From assembly GCA_964423875.1 (NCBI GenBank), contig CAYRGS010000006.1:3190-67189 (forward strand): a stretch of DNA of 64,000 nt, given 5' to 3'. The stretch comes from CAYRGS01 sp964423875 (GTDB taxonomy: Bacteria; UBA8248; JACPRG01; G963555815). Position numbers and translations under genes: made by a program. Shown in pieces: positions 53,156 through 61,519 of the stretch. Below the pieces are notes generated by a model, which searched no databases, was not told the DNA's origin, and saw only the letters and a program-made list of their open reading frames with translations. The first letter of the stretch is position 1. The number at the start of each line of letters is the position of its first letter.

Positions 53156-54717
53156 TCCTCCAGTGCGTAATCCACGACCCAGATTGATATTACCAGAAAG
53201 ACCACATCGTAGACACCCAGCAAACGATACCAGACCGCTTGGTCCGCCAGACTCCCTCCGGCCAGGATTCCCGTCGTGGCGCCGGCGGCGCCGATCACCA
53301 TCGGGATCGCCACGGGAAACAGGAGCAGGGGCAGCATCACCTCCCGGGCCTTGGTGTTGACGGCGATGGAGGCGAACAGCGTTCCCACGGTCGCCAGCCC
53401 GATCGTCGCCAGAATCACCACGGGTCCCAGCACGAGGAACAGCCGGTCCAGCGGAAAGTCATACAGCACCCCGAACACCGGTAGGCTCACGGCCTCGACG
53501 ATCCACAGGAACACCAGATTGCCAGCCAGTTTCCCCAGAAAGACCGACCCCCGGTCCGCCGGCGAAAGAAGGATTCCCTGGATGCACTCCCCTTCCTTTT
53601 CCATGGCGAACGCCCGGTTCATGCCCAGCACAGACGAGAACAGAAACGCTGTCCACAGAATCCCCGAGCCCACCGACGCCTTCCACTGCTCCCCCAGCTC
53701 GAAGGCGAAATTGAACAGGACCATCACTAGGAGGGCGAAGACCGCCATCGTGACGATCGCCTCCCGGGAGCGGCGCTCGGACAGGAGGTCTTTCCACAGG
53801 ATGACGGCCGCGTGGGTGAAATGCTCGCGAAAGCCGCCGGCCGCCGCGTCCGCCGATCCGGTCCGGCGCGGTCCCTCACGCATCCCCCTCATCCCGTCCA
53901 CCGCGACTGTCCGCCGCCCCTTCCCCCCTCCTCCCCCTCCCGTACGGGATTCGTAGAGCTCGGCGAAGCCCTCCGCGTCCACCCCAGACCGCGCAGACGC
54001 GAACCGGACCTTTCCCCGGTCGAGAATCGCGACCTCGTCGCACAGCGCGAGACCGATTTCCAAATTATGCGTGGTCAGAACCAACGTCTTCCCTTCATCG
54101 CGCAGCCGCCCGAGGGTGTCCATCAGCATCCGCGCGCCCGGCCGGTCGAGGCCCGCAAACGGCTCGTCCAGAAAGAGGATGTCGGGGTCGTGAATCAGCG
54201 CCCGAGCGATGGACGCCCGCTGCGCCATCCCCCTGGAAAAACCCCGGACCGGATCGTCCGCCCGGTCGGCCAGACCCACAAAGGCCAAGACCTCCTCCGC
54301 CCTCTCCCGAACCCTGGGGACACCATAAAGCCGCCCGTAGAAGGATAGGTTCTCCCGGGGACTGAGATGGCCGTAGAGAAGGGGTTGATGGGAAAGAAAC
54401 CCCATGCGCCGGCGCAGCGTCCGGGCCGCGGCCCCCCGGACCGCCTCCTCCCCGTCCACCCAAATCCGGCCCGCCGTCGGGCGGGAGAGGAGGGAGAGCA
54501 TCTTCAGCAGAGTCGTCTTCCCCGCGCCGTTGGGACCGAACACCGAGAGGAAGCACCCGGCGGGCAGGGAGATGTCCACGTCTTCGACCGCCACGAGCGG
54601 GCCGAACCTGCGCGTCAGGCCCCGGGCGGAGAGGCGGGCGTCGGGAAGGAGAGAACCGTCCCGGGCGGATCGATTCTCTCCCCCGGCCGCTTCGGCGGGC
54701 CGCGACGAAAGACTCAA
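53152..54717 (-). CDS. ccmAB: CcmA-CcmB fusion: ABC ATPase plus permease for cytochrome c maturation (521 aa)
   Basis: One open frame encodes both ABC subunits usually made separately. Residues about 30-255 are the CcmA-type ATPase: Walker A FGPNGAGKTT, signature GFSRGMAQRASI and Walker B ILFLDEPFAGLD, with the H-loop in LTTHNLE. A Gly-rich and Arg-rich linker follows (residues about 258-300, including GGGGGGKGRR). Residues about 301-521 are CcmB: HAAVILWKDLLSERRSRE starts it, and six membrane helices end in VVFLVISIWVVDYALEE. The complex powers haem chaperone release from CcmC/CcmE. An internal ATG near residue 276 could also give a separate CcmB. The overlap ATGA with the upstream gene supports the start. 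Confidence 0.85.
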   Translation of the reverse strand: MSLSSRPAEAAGGENRSARDGSLLPDARLSARGLTRRFGPLVAVEDVDISLPAGCFLSVFGPNGAGKTTLLKMLSLLSRPTAGRIWVDGEEAVRGAAARTLRRRMGFLSHQPLLYGHLSPRENLSFYGRLYGVPRVRERAEEVLAFVGLADRADDPVRGFSRGMAQRASIARALIHDPDILFLDEPFAGLDRPGARMLMDTLGRLRDEGKTLVLTTHNLEIGLALCDEVAILDRGKVRFASARSGVDAEGFAELYESRTGGGGGGKGRRTVAVDGMRGMREGPRRTGSADAAAGGFREHFTHAAVILWKDLLSERRSREAIVTMAVFALLVMVLFNFAFELGEQWKASVGSGILWTAFLFSSVLGMNRAFAMEKEGECIQGILLSPADRGSVFLGKLAGNLVFLWIVEAVSLPVFGVLYDFPLDRLFLVLGPVVILATIGLATVGTLFASIAVNTKAREVMLPLLLFPVAIPMVIGAAGATTGILAGGSLADQAVWYRLLGVYDVVFLVISIWVVDYALEE

Positions 54718-56036
54718 TTCCCCGCAATCCGTTTGGAGAGATCCAGGGCGCGCCGCTTCAGCGCCGCCCTTTTGGCTTCGTATTCCCCATTGGGAATCTT
54801 CCCCCTCTGCCGGTCGTCATCCAGCGCGGCAATCAGCCGGAGGACCTCGGTTCGCTCCCGGTCCGAAGCGGCCGGGCTCAAGCTCGGAACGGATCCTTCC
54901 CGAGCGGATCTCGCGGGCGGGGGGGGAGGGCGGGGCGAGGCTTTCGGCTTCACCCCTCCCCCCTCCTTCTTTCCGGCGTTATCGGCCGCGATGCGGGCGA
55001 CACGGCGGCGGCGGAGGGCGAAGGGTACAGCAATGCCCAGAACGACCAGCGCGGCGACGCCTAAAAAGACGGTCTCGGCGAACGCGCTCTCCACGTCCCG
55101 GCTGATCGTGTACCGGATCCAAGCCGCCGGAGAAACGTCCGTCTTCGAAGCAACGTGGAAACGGTCGCCCAGGTTCTCGCCGAAGACGCCTTCGTACTTC
55201 AGGTCCGAGGAGAGCGGCTGGCGCATCCCGAACTCCATCGTCATGACCTGGAACCGGCGGGTCCGGAACTGAAACCTCTTCTCGACCGGAAGCTGGGCAG
55301 GGGGCTCGCGCACGGCGTACACAAGGTTCACCTGCTTGATCCCCGGCCGGACCGGTTCGGCGGATATCACCCGGCGGCCACTCATCTTGACCGAACCAGG
55401 GTTCAACCCCTCCGGAGACCGAAGCAATTCCGCACCGTCCGGCAGGGTGAAGGCCAGGGTCTCGCCATTTTTCCCCTGATACGTGGCCGCACCCGTGTTG
55501 GCGAGGCGGACGGTCTCGCGGAAGACCAACCGCTCCTGTTCGTACCGGACCAATACCCGGTGACTCTCGACGACGATTTTCGAGGGGTCCCGCGTCAGGT
55601 CGAAAATGAGCAGTCGGGTCTCCTTCCCCCCGGTCAGGGCGAGGGCGAAATAAGGAACGCCTAGGTGTTCGGTCACGGCCAGCAGATGGCCTTTCCCCGC
55701 CGCGGGAGGCTTCACGCCGGAAAAAACGAACCGGCCGGAGGCGTCCGATTTCGTGATGCCCAGCGGGGTGACGCCCTTCTCACCGAGGGATATCAAACGC
55801 ACTTCCACGCCCTTCGGGGGCGGCCGTTTCAGCGTTCCATTGAATACCCGGCCGTGAACGCGGCCGGTTTCGGAGACAGCCTTCGGGGAGGGACCCGGAT
55901 GGGCGGGCGGCTTCTCGTCATGCGCGGCCCAGACCGCCGCGGGCCGGACCGGGGCGGCCAACGCCGCCGCAACGCACAGGACAAACAGGACGGATCGCAA
56001 TTCGAGCCGCGGCGCCGGCCAAGGCCCGCGCGGCAT
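54714..56036 (-). CDS. Carboxypeptidase-regulatory-like domain membrane protein in ccm operon (440 aa)
   Basis: A signal peptide (SVLFVLCVAAALAAPV) leads into a CarboxypepD_reg-like domain (GRVHGRVFNGTL, GITKSDASGRFVFSGV), then a beta-rich region (AATYQGKNGETLAF, RRFQVMTMEFGMRQ), one membrane helix (TVFLGVAALVVLGIAVPFAL), and a charged coiled C-terminus with LDDDRQRGKIPNGEYEAKRAALKRR that resembles a SHOCT segment. It is not one of the classical Ccm components. The overlap with ccmAB (ATGA) and the 20-base gap after the zinc-ribbon gene show that it is translated with them. Function unknown. Confidence 0.65.
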   Translation of the reverse strand: MPRGPWPAPRLELRSVLFVLCVAAALAAPVRPAAVWAAHDEKPPAHPGPSPKAVSETGRVHGRVFNGTLKRPPPKGVEVRLISLGEKGVTPLGITKSDASGRFVFSGVKPPAAGKGHLLAVTEHLGVPYFALALTGGKETRLLIFDLTRDPSKIVVESHRVLVRYEQERLVFRETVRLANTGAATYQGKNGETLAFTLPDGAELLRSPEGLNPGSVKMSGRRVISAEPVRPGIKQVNLVYAVREPPAQLPVEKRFQFRTRRFQVMTMEFGMRQPLSSDLKYEGVFGENLGDRFHVASKTDVSPAAWIRYTISRDVESAFAETVFLGVAALVVLGIAVPFALRRRRVARIAADNAGKKEGGGVKPKASPRPPPPPARSAREGSVPSLSPAASDRERTEVLRLIAALDDDRQRGKIPNGEYEAKRAALKRRALDLSKRIAGN

Positions 56037-56055
56037 CCCGCGAAGCGGCTCCGCT

Positions 56056-56553
56056 TCAGGACGTTTCACGCAACGGGGTTCCGCAGGAAAAGCAGAATTT
56101 GTCTGTCGAGCTGACGGCCGCGCCGCAGTCGCAGCAAAAGCGAGGCTCGGGCGGGTCGTCCCGGGCATCCGACGCGGTCTCGGCCGCCTCGGGCGAAGGG
56201 TCCTCCACCCGAACCGCCTTGCGAAGGTCCAGGATTTCCCGCTCCAGGGCTTCGGAGAGGTCCGCCTCGGGATCCCCTGTCTCCACCAGCGCGTCGATCT
56301 CCCGCAGGACGCCGATGGCCCGCTCCCGGTACTGGGCCTCGATCCGGAGAAAATCGGGATCCGAGAGCTTCCCGCCCGCGCGGTCGAAATCCAGCTCTTT
56401 CAGGGCGCCGTAGAGTACATCCTTCCTCTCGAGCAACTCCTCAAGGCGCGACTCGGCGTCATCGGCATTCTCGCCGTTTTCCCCGCGAACAAAGGGAAGG
56501 ACCACGGCCGCCGCCGCGAACACCGCCATGAGACCGACAACGATGGGGATCAC
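56056..56553 (-). CDS. CcmI-like membrane protein with C-terminal zinc ribbon (165 aa)
   Basis: A membrane helix (VVGLMAVFAAAAVVLPFV) is followed by an acidic coiled-coil segment (RLEELLERKDVLYGALKELDFDRAGGKL, RIEAQYRERAIGVLREIDALVE) as in the N-terminus of CcmI. The C-terminus is a zinc-binding pair: FCCDCGAAVSS and FCFSCGTPL. GTG 56553 with GGAGAAG upstream was chosen over starts in the long N-terminal frame, which would overlap ccmF. In classical System I, CcmI brings apocytochrome to CcmFH; the zinc ribbon is not part of that protein. Confidence 0.7.
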   Translation of the reverse strand: MIPIVVGLMAVFAAAAVVLPFVRGENGENADDAESRLEELLERKDVLYGALKELDFDRAGGKLSDPDFLRIEAQYRERAIGVLREIDALVETGDPEADLSEALEREILDLRKAVRVEDPSPEAAETASDARDDPPEPRFCCDCGAAVSSTDKFCFSCGTPLRETS

Positions 56554-56596
56554 AGAGACTTCTCCGGCTCCCCCCGCGGACGGCGGGGGTTTCGGA

Positions 56597-58606
56597 TCAC
56601 GAGCCCGCGGGGGCGGAGGCGTCCTCCCGACGGACCCGCCCCTTCCGGGCGGCGGCGCCTCGGGCGCGCTTTGTCCCCGGTTCATACCACAGGCAAATCA
56701 GCGTGCCGAGAACGAAAATGCCCCCGCCGATCCATATCCAGGAAACCAGCGGGTTGATGTAAAAGCGGAAGGTGGCCGAGCCGTCCTCATTTTCCGCGGC
56801 GAGGATGACGTACAGGTCCTCGGCCAACGTCGATCGGATCGCCACCTCGGTGGTCGGCTGCTCGGGGTTGCGGTAGAGGCGGCGCTCAGGCTGGAGGACG
56901 CCAATCTCCCGGCCCCGCTTGCGCAAACGCAGGTCCGCCGAGGTGGCCTGAAGATGGGCGTCTTGGCGGGAGCCCAGGCGCTCGAACTCGACCCAGTAAT
57001 CCTTCACCTGGGTGAGCTCGCCGGGACGCAGGGTGGACTCCACCTGGGTCTGAAAAGCGGAAGAGCCCGTGATGCCCGCGAAGATGGCCATCATCCCGAG
57101 GTGGACGACGTAGCCGCCGTACCGCCGGGAGTTGCGCCGGGTCAGGTTCACCAGGGCCACGGCGGCCGACTCCTCGGCGATGCGCTGTCGGGCCCGCGTC
57201 CCCCGGTAGAACTCACCCACAATCGTGACCAGGACGAACGCGATCAGGCTGAAGGACAACAGCGCGTAAAAACTCCGCATCCCCAAGGCGAACAGGATCA
57301 GCCCCGTCCCGAAGCCAAGGGCCAAGGGGGTAAGGAAATGCTTCTTGAGCTGCGCGGGGGACGCCCGCCTCCAGGCGATCAGCGGTCCAATGCCGACCAG
57401 CAGGATCAGCGCCAGGCCGATGGGGACGTTGACACGGTTGAAGAAAGGCGGCCCGATGGTGATGCGCGTTCCGGTCACCGCCTCGGAGACCAGGGGAAAG
57501 ATCGTCCCCCACCAGATGGAAAAGGCCGCGCCCACCAGGATGAGGTTGTTGATCAGAAACGCGCTCTCTCTGGAGAGCATGGAGTCCAGTTGATTGTGGG
57601 CCTGAAGCTTGTCCAGCCGCCAGAAGACCAGGGCCAGACTGGAGGCGATGACCAGGAACAGAAAGAACCCGAAGTAGTAACCCAGGGCGGACTGGGCGAA
57701 GGCGTGAACACTGGAGATGACGCCGCTGCGGACGACGAACGTCCCAAAGATGGTCAGAGTGAACGTCATGATTATGAGGATCAGGTTCCAGACCTTCAGC
57801 ATGCCCTTCTTTTCCTGGATCATGACTGAATGCAGGAAGGCCGTCCCGGTGATCCAAGGCAGGATGGCGGCGTTCTCCACCGGGTCCCACCCCCAGTACC
57901 CCCCCCAGCCGAGCTCCCGGTAAGCCCACCAGGAACCCAGTAGATTCCCGACCCCCAGGAAGCCCCACGCGATCAGGCACCACCGCCGCGTCGCGCGGAT
58001 CCACTCCTCTCCCAGCCGGCCCGTCACCAGGGCCCCGATGGCGAAGGCGAACGGCACCGTCCATCCCACGTACCCCAGGTAGAGGTTGGGCGGATGGATG
58101 ACCATCCCCGGATCCTGAAGAAGCGGGTTCAACCCCCGTCCATCCGCGGGAATCGTCGCGAGGCGCGAGAAGGGGTTGTCAAAGAAGATGAGCAGCGCGA
58201 AGAAGAAGGCCGAGGTGGCCGTCAGCGTGGTGACGACGTAGGGGATCAACTCCCGGTTTCTGTCCCGGTTGGTGTAGAGCGCGACCGCCGAGTAGAGGCT
58301 CAGGAGCCAGGCCCAGAACAAGAGGGAGCCCGCCTGTCCGCCCCAAAAAGAGGTCACTTTGTAGAAAATCGGGAGGCTTCGGCTGCTGGTGGCGGCGACG
58401 GCGTTGAGGCTGAAATCATCGGTGAGAAGGCCGACCTCTAGGGCGAGGACGGCGATGGTCGTAATCACGGCGAGTGCGAACACGCCGTTCTTCGCGCTCT
58501 CCACCCACAGGGGCCGGTTACGCAGACCTCCCCAAAGAGAGGCGGCCATGGAATATCCGGCCAAGGCCCCTCCCAGCCAGACGGCAAAGTAGCCGATGTC
58601 GCCCAT
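56597..58606 (-). CDS. ccmF: Cytochrome c haem lyase CcmF (669 aa)
   Basis: CcmF is the haem lyase that attaches haem to apocytochrome c. Multiple helices surround the WWD domain ELGWGGYWGWDPVENA. VIHPPNLYLGYVG, SSVHAFAQS and FGTFVVRSGVISSVH provide the conserved His-bearing segments. A large periplasmic loop precedes the last helix pair. Length (669) is normal. ATG 58606 follows the ccmE stop by 62 bases. Its partners CcmC, CcmAB, CcmE and CcmH are co-located. Confidence 0.97.
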   Translation of the reverse strand: MGDIGYFAVWLGGALAGYSMAASLWGGLRNRPLWVESAKNGVFALAVITTIAVLALEVGLLTDDFSLNAVAATSSRSLPIFYKVTSFWGGQAGSLLFWAWLLSLYSAVALYTNRDRNRELIPYVVTTLTATSAFFFALLIFFDNPFSRLATIPADGRGLNPLLQDPGMVIHPPNLYLGYVGWTVPFAFAIGALVTGRLGEEWIRATRRWCLIAWGFLGVGNLLGSWWAYRELGWGGYWGWDPVENAAILPWITGTAFLHSVMIQEKKGMLKVWNLILIIMTFTLTIFGTFVVRSGVISSVHAFAQSALGYYFGFFLFLVIASSLALVFWRLDKLQAHNQLDSMLSRESAFLINNLILVGAAFSIWWGTIFPLVSEAVTGTRITIGPPFFNRVNVPIGLALILLVGIGPLIAWRRASPAQLKKHFLTPLALGFGTGLILFALGMRSFYALLSFSLIAFVLVTIVGEFYRGTRARQRIAEESAAVALVNLTRRNSRRYGGYVVHLGMMAIFAGITGSSAFQTQVESTLRPGELTQVKDYWVEFERLGSRQDAHLQATSADLRLRKRGREIGVLQPERRLYRNPEQPTTEVAIRSTLAEDLYVILAAENEDGSATFRFYINPLVSWIWIGGGIFVLGTLICLWYEPGTKRARGAAARKGRVRREDASAPAGS

Positions 58607-58668
58607 AGGAGAAAAACCCGGTTCCAGGAAGGCGGGCGGAATGCCGCGCCCGGGTGAAGGATAGGGTG

Positions 58669-59097
58669 TCAGTACAAGCTGGACTTGACCGCCTTCTTTT
58701 TCGCGTCGCCCTCGGCATCATACTTGGACGGACAGGAGGTCATCACCTTGCTGGCCACAAGCACGCCGTCCCGTCCGTACTTGCCCTCGACGATCACTTC
58801 GGCCCCGTCTCTGAACAAATCGGGGACGATGCCCTTGAAGTGAACGGCCAAGGCGGCCTTTCCATCGGTCACTTTGAAGTCATAGACGCGGTGGTCGACG
58901 GATTTTCGGATCGTGCCCGGCTTCACTTTCCCGGAAACGCGAAGCCCCTTCCCATACAATTTTTCCGCGCGCGCCTCAATCTCGTTCACCTCGTGGAAGT
59001 AACTCATCCCCCGCGACATTCCGGTGATGGAGAGATAGAGGATCGACCCGAAGATGACCACCCCGCCGACGACGAATTGAAGTTTCTTCCGATTCAC
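58669..59097 (-). CDS. ccmE: Cytochrome c maturation haem chaperone CcmE, Cys-type (142 aa)
   Basis: One N-terminal membrane anchor (LQFVVGGVVIFGSILYLSITG) and the OB-fold domain (GLRVSGKVKPGTI, AALAVHFKGIVPDLFRDGAEV, VIVEGKYG). The usual haem-binding His is absent; the motif is CPSKY (Cys122, Tyr126), the CxxxY form known from archaea and some delta-proteobacteria. GTG 59097 has GGAGAT upstream. It is the first gene of the ccm operon. Confidence 0.92.
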   Translation of the reverse strand: MNRKKLQFVVGGVVIFGSILYLSITGMSRGMSYFHEVNEIEARAEKLYGKGLRVSGKVKPGTIRKSVDHRVYDFKVTDGKAALAVHFKGIVPDLFRDGAEVIVEGKYGRDGVLVASKVMTSCPSKYDAEGDAKKKAVKSSLY

Positions 59098-59375
59098 GCG
59101 ATTATCTCCGTTGGGTCCTCAGCCGCCTCGACACAACCCCGGAAACCCTTCCGGTGAACAGGGGGCTGTCTCAATCTCACCTTCTGCCGGATTGAAACCC
59201 GGAATCAGCCCCGCCAATTCCCCGCAATCCCTGAAAGTATTCCCCTTTCCCCCAATTTTCGCCGCCAGACCGCCCTTTCGCGACAGTCCAGGTTGGACGA
59301 CGCCCTCTCCTTAGAAAGAAGTTATTCCCTGCTCAAATGGGTGTCAATGCTTCTCGCGCGGCCCCGTGGAGATGC

Positions 59376-60383
59376 TCAGTCTTTCAATTCCTTGGTCCAG
59401 CTCATCATCGAGCGCAGCCCTTCGCCGACCTCCTCGATCAACAAGGCGTTGTCCTCAGCGTTGCGGCGGTTGAAGACCGGCCTTCCCGACTGATTTTCGA
59501 GGATCCATTCCCGGGCGAACTCGCCCGACTGGATCTCCCGGAGAATCTTTCTCATGCTCTTGCGGACGTGCCCGTCGATGACCCGGGGGCCGCGCGTCAG
59601 GTCGCCGTATTGGGCGGTGTCCGACACCGAATAGCGCATGAGCTGAATGCCGCCCTCGAAGATGAGGTCCACGATCAGCTTGAGCTCATTGAGACACTCG
59701 AAGTAGGCGATCTCCGGCTCATACCCCCCCTCGATCAGCGTATCGAACGAGGCGTGAATCAGCGCCGTCACGCCGCCGCACAGGATGGCCTGCTCGCCGA
59801 ACAGGTCGCTCTCGGTTTCGTCCTTGAACGTGGTCTCGATGATCCCCGCACGGGCGCAGCCCACCCCCTTGCCATAGGCCAGGCAAAGCGCGCGGGCATT
59901 GCCGGTGGCGTCCTGCTCCACTGCGAGCAGCCCGGGAACGCCCCTTCCCTGGGTGAACATCCGCCGGAAGATGTGGCCGGGGCACTTGGGGGCCATCATG
60001 ATGACATCGATGTCGAGCGGGGGGATGATCTGGCCGTAGAGGATGTTGAAGCCGTGCGCGACCACCAGGGCGTCACCCGCTTTCATGTTCGGCGCCAAGT
60101 CATTTTCCCATAGATCTTTCTGGACGTGCTCCTGTGTCAGGACGACCACCAAGTCGCCGGCCTGAGCCGCTTCGGCGGAGGTCATCACCTCCAGGCCGTC
60201 GTCCTTCGCCTTGTCCCGGGATTTCGAGTCTTCGCGCAAGCCGACCACAACTTGAACCCCGCTGTCCGCCAGGTTGAGGGCATGGGCGTGTCCCTGGCTC
60301 CCATAACCGATAACGGCCACCGTCTTGTCCTTCAATAGATTGAGGTCGCAATCCTCTTCGTACAGGACTTTCATCTTCGACAT
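59376..60383 (-). CDS. ilvC: Ketol-acid reductoisomerase, class I short form (335 aa)
   Basis: IlvC rearranges and reduces acetolactate in branched-chain amino acid synthesis. The nucleotide motif VIGYGSQGHAHALNLADSG, KCPGHIFRRMF, LAVEQDATG and the metal-ligand Glu/Asp in KDETESDLFGEQAILCGG and ECLNELKLIVDLIFEGG are complete. ATG 60383 is preceded by GGAGAGG; ATG 60374 is also possible. It is monocistronic here, with an unusually long 365-base gap to the divergent ABC gene. Confidence 0.97.
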   Translation of the reverse strand: MSKMKVLYEEDCDLNLLKDKTVAVIGYGSQGHAHALNLADSGVQVVVGLREDSKSRDKAKDDGLEVMTSAEAAQAGDLVVVLTQEHVQKDLWENDLAPNMKAGDALVVAHGFNILYGQIIPPLDIDVIMMAPKCPGHIFRRMFTQGRGVPGLLAVEQDATGNARALCLAYGKGVGCARAGIIETTFKDETESDLFGEQAILCGGVTALIHASFDTLIEGGYEPEIAYFECLNELKLIVDLIFEGGIQLMRYSVSDTAQYGDLTRGPRVIDGHVRKSMRKILREIQSGEFAREWILENQSGRPVFNRRNAEDNALLIEEVGEGLRSMMSWTKELKD

Positions 60384-60611
60384 TTCCACCTCTCCTTCAT
60401 CCATCCGTCCCGATGGCGCACGCTCGCACCCGCGGCCGTCCCCGACCGGGCGGGGGCCCAAAACAAAAAGAGCCCGGCCCCTCGTAAAACACAACAACGC
60501 GGCCAGGCAAATCCGACTTCCGAGAACTGTCGGCTTTCTAGCAGAAGCCCGATGGGGTGTCAAGACAGCCGAAACAACACGGCGCGTGAAAAACCAGCGC
60601 CAACTTCTTCC

Positions 60612-60640
60612 TTGACATGCTCTCAAGGCAATGATAGCTT
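60612..60640 (+). promoter_or_regulatory. Possible sigma-70 promoter for the ABC transporter genes
   Basis: TTGACA (60612-60617), 17 bases, TAGCTT (60635-60640, a weak -10). It reads toward the ATPase gene at 60749. The rest of the 365-base gap has no gene; a GC-rich hyphenated segment at 60447-60485 followed on the minus strand by a T-run could be an ilvC leader hairpin, but the pairing is poor. Confidence 0.4.
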
Positions 60641-60748
60641 CCCAGGTTAAATAATTAGGGTTCAGTGGAGAGGGGGAGGCGCGCTCTCTAATCAGGATGT
60701 CTATTCCCTCATCGAGAGGGAGAATGCCCTGGTGGCTGGAGGTTTCCA

Positions 60749-61519
60749 TTGAGCAGCAAAAATGTAATCGAAATCCGAGATCTCAACAAGGTTTACGTCA
60801 CCAAAAGCGGAGACGTAAACGCGCTCGAGAACGTCGACCTAGATGTGTATGAAGAAGAGTTCATGACCGTCGTCGGACAGAGCGGCTGCGGCAAAACAAC
60901 GATCCTGAAGATCATCTCCGGCCTGCTTCCGAAGACGTCAGGACAAATGAGGGTCAACGGCCATGATGTCATAGGTCCCCTTTCTGACGTCGGAATGGTC
61001 TTTCAGGCCCCGGTCCTCCCCAAGTGGCGGAACGTCATCGACAACGTCATGCTGCCGGTGGAGATTCTCGGCCTGGATGAAGAGGAGTACAGGAACCGCG
61101 CCATGGAACTGCTCAAGCTCACGGGCTTGACCGGCTTCGAAACCAAATTCCCGAGGGAGCTTTCCGGCGGCATGCAACAGCGGGTTTCCATCAGCCGCGC
61201 GCTCATCCACGATCCGCCCCTCCTCCTGATGGACGAGCCGTTCGGTGCCTTGGACGCCCTGACGCGTGAGGCCATGAACCTGGAGCTCCTGCGAATCTGG
61301 CAGGAGAACAAGAAGACCTGCATGTTGATTACGCACAGCATCGGCGAAGCGGTCTTCCTGGCCGACCGGGTCGTCGTCATGACGCCCCGTCCGGGCAAGA
61401 TCAACAAGATCATCCCCATCGATTTGCCCCGTCCCCGGAAGGCGGACATGAGGCTCGATCCGAAATTCATCGAATACGTCAAAGATATTCAAGAACGGAT
61501 CGGTCTGGTCCGAATCTGA
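60749..61519 (+). CDS. ABC transporter ATP-binding protein, nitrate/sulfonate/taurine type (256 aa)
   Basis: The ATPase has the Walker A GQSGCGKTT (residues 43-51), Q-loop in MVFQAPVLPKWR, the signature ELSGGMQQRVSI, Walker B LLLMDEPFGALD and the switch His in LITHSIGEAVFL. The MVFQ.P.L.PW pattern and length place it in the SsuB/TauB/NrtD class. TTG 60749 is preceded by GGAGG at six bases. The substrate-binding protein follows directly and overlaps its stop. No permease is present within reach. Confidence 0.93.
   Translation: MSSKNVIEIRDLNKVYVTKSGDVNALENVDLDVYEEEFMTVVGQSGCGKTTILKIISGLLPKTSGQMRVNGHDVIGPLSDVGMVFQAPVLPKWRNVIDNVMLPVEILGLDEEEYRNRAMELLKLTGLTGFETKFPRELSGGMQQRVSISRALIHDPPLLLMDEPFGALDALTREAMNLELLRIWQENKKTCMLITHSIGEAVFLADRVVVMTPRPGKINKIIPIDLPRPRKADMRLDPKFIEYVKDIQERIGLVRI

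Noticed and set aside
60440..60490. Attenuator or terminator leader before ilvC
   Set aside because: The GC-rich segment and T-run are suggestive, but the stem pairs poorly and no leader peptide rich in Leu/Val/Ile was found.
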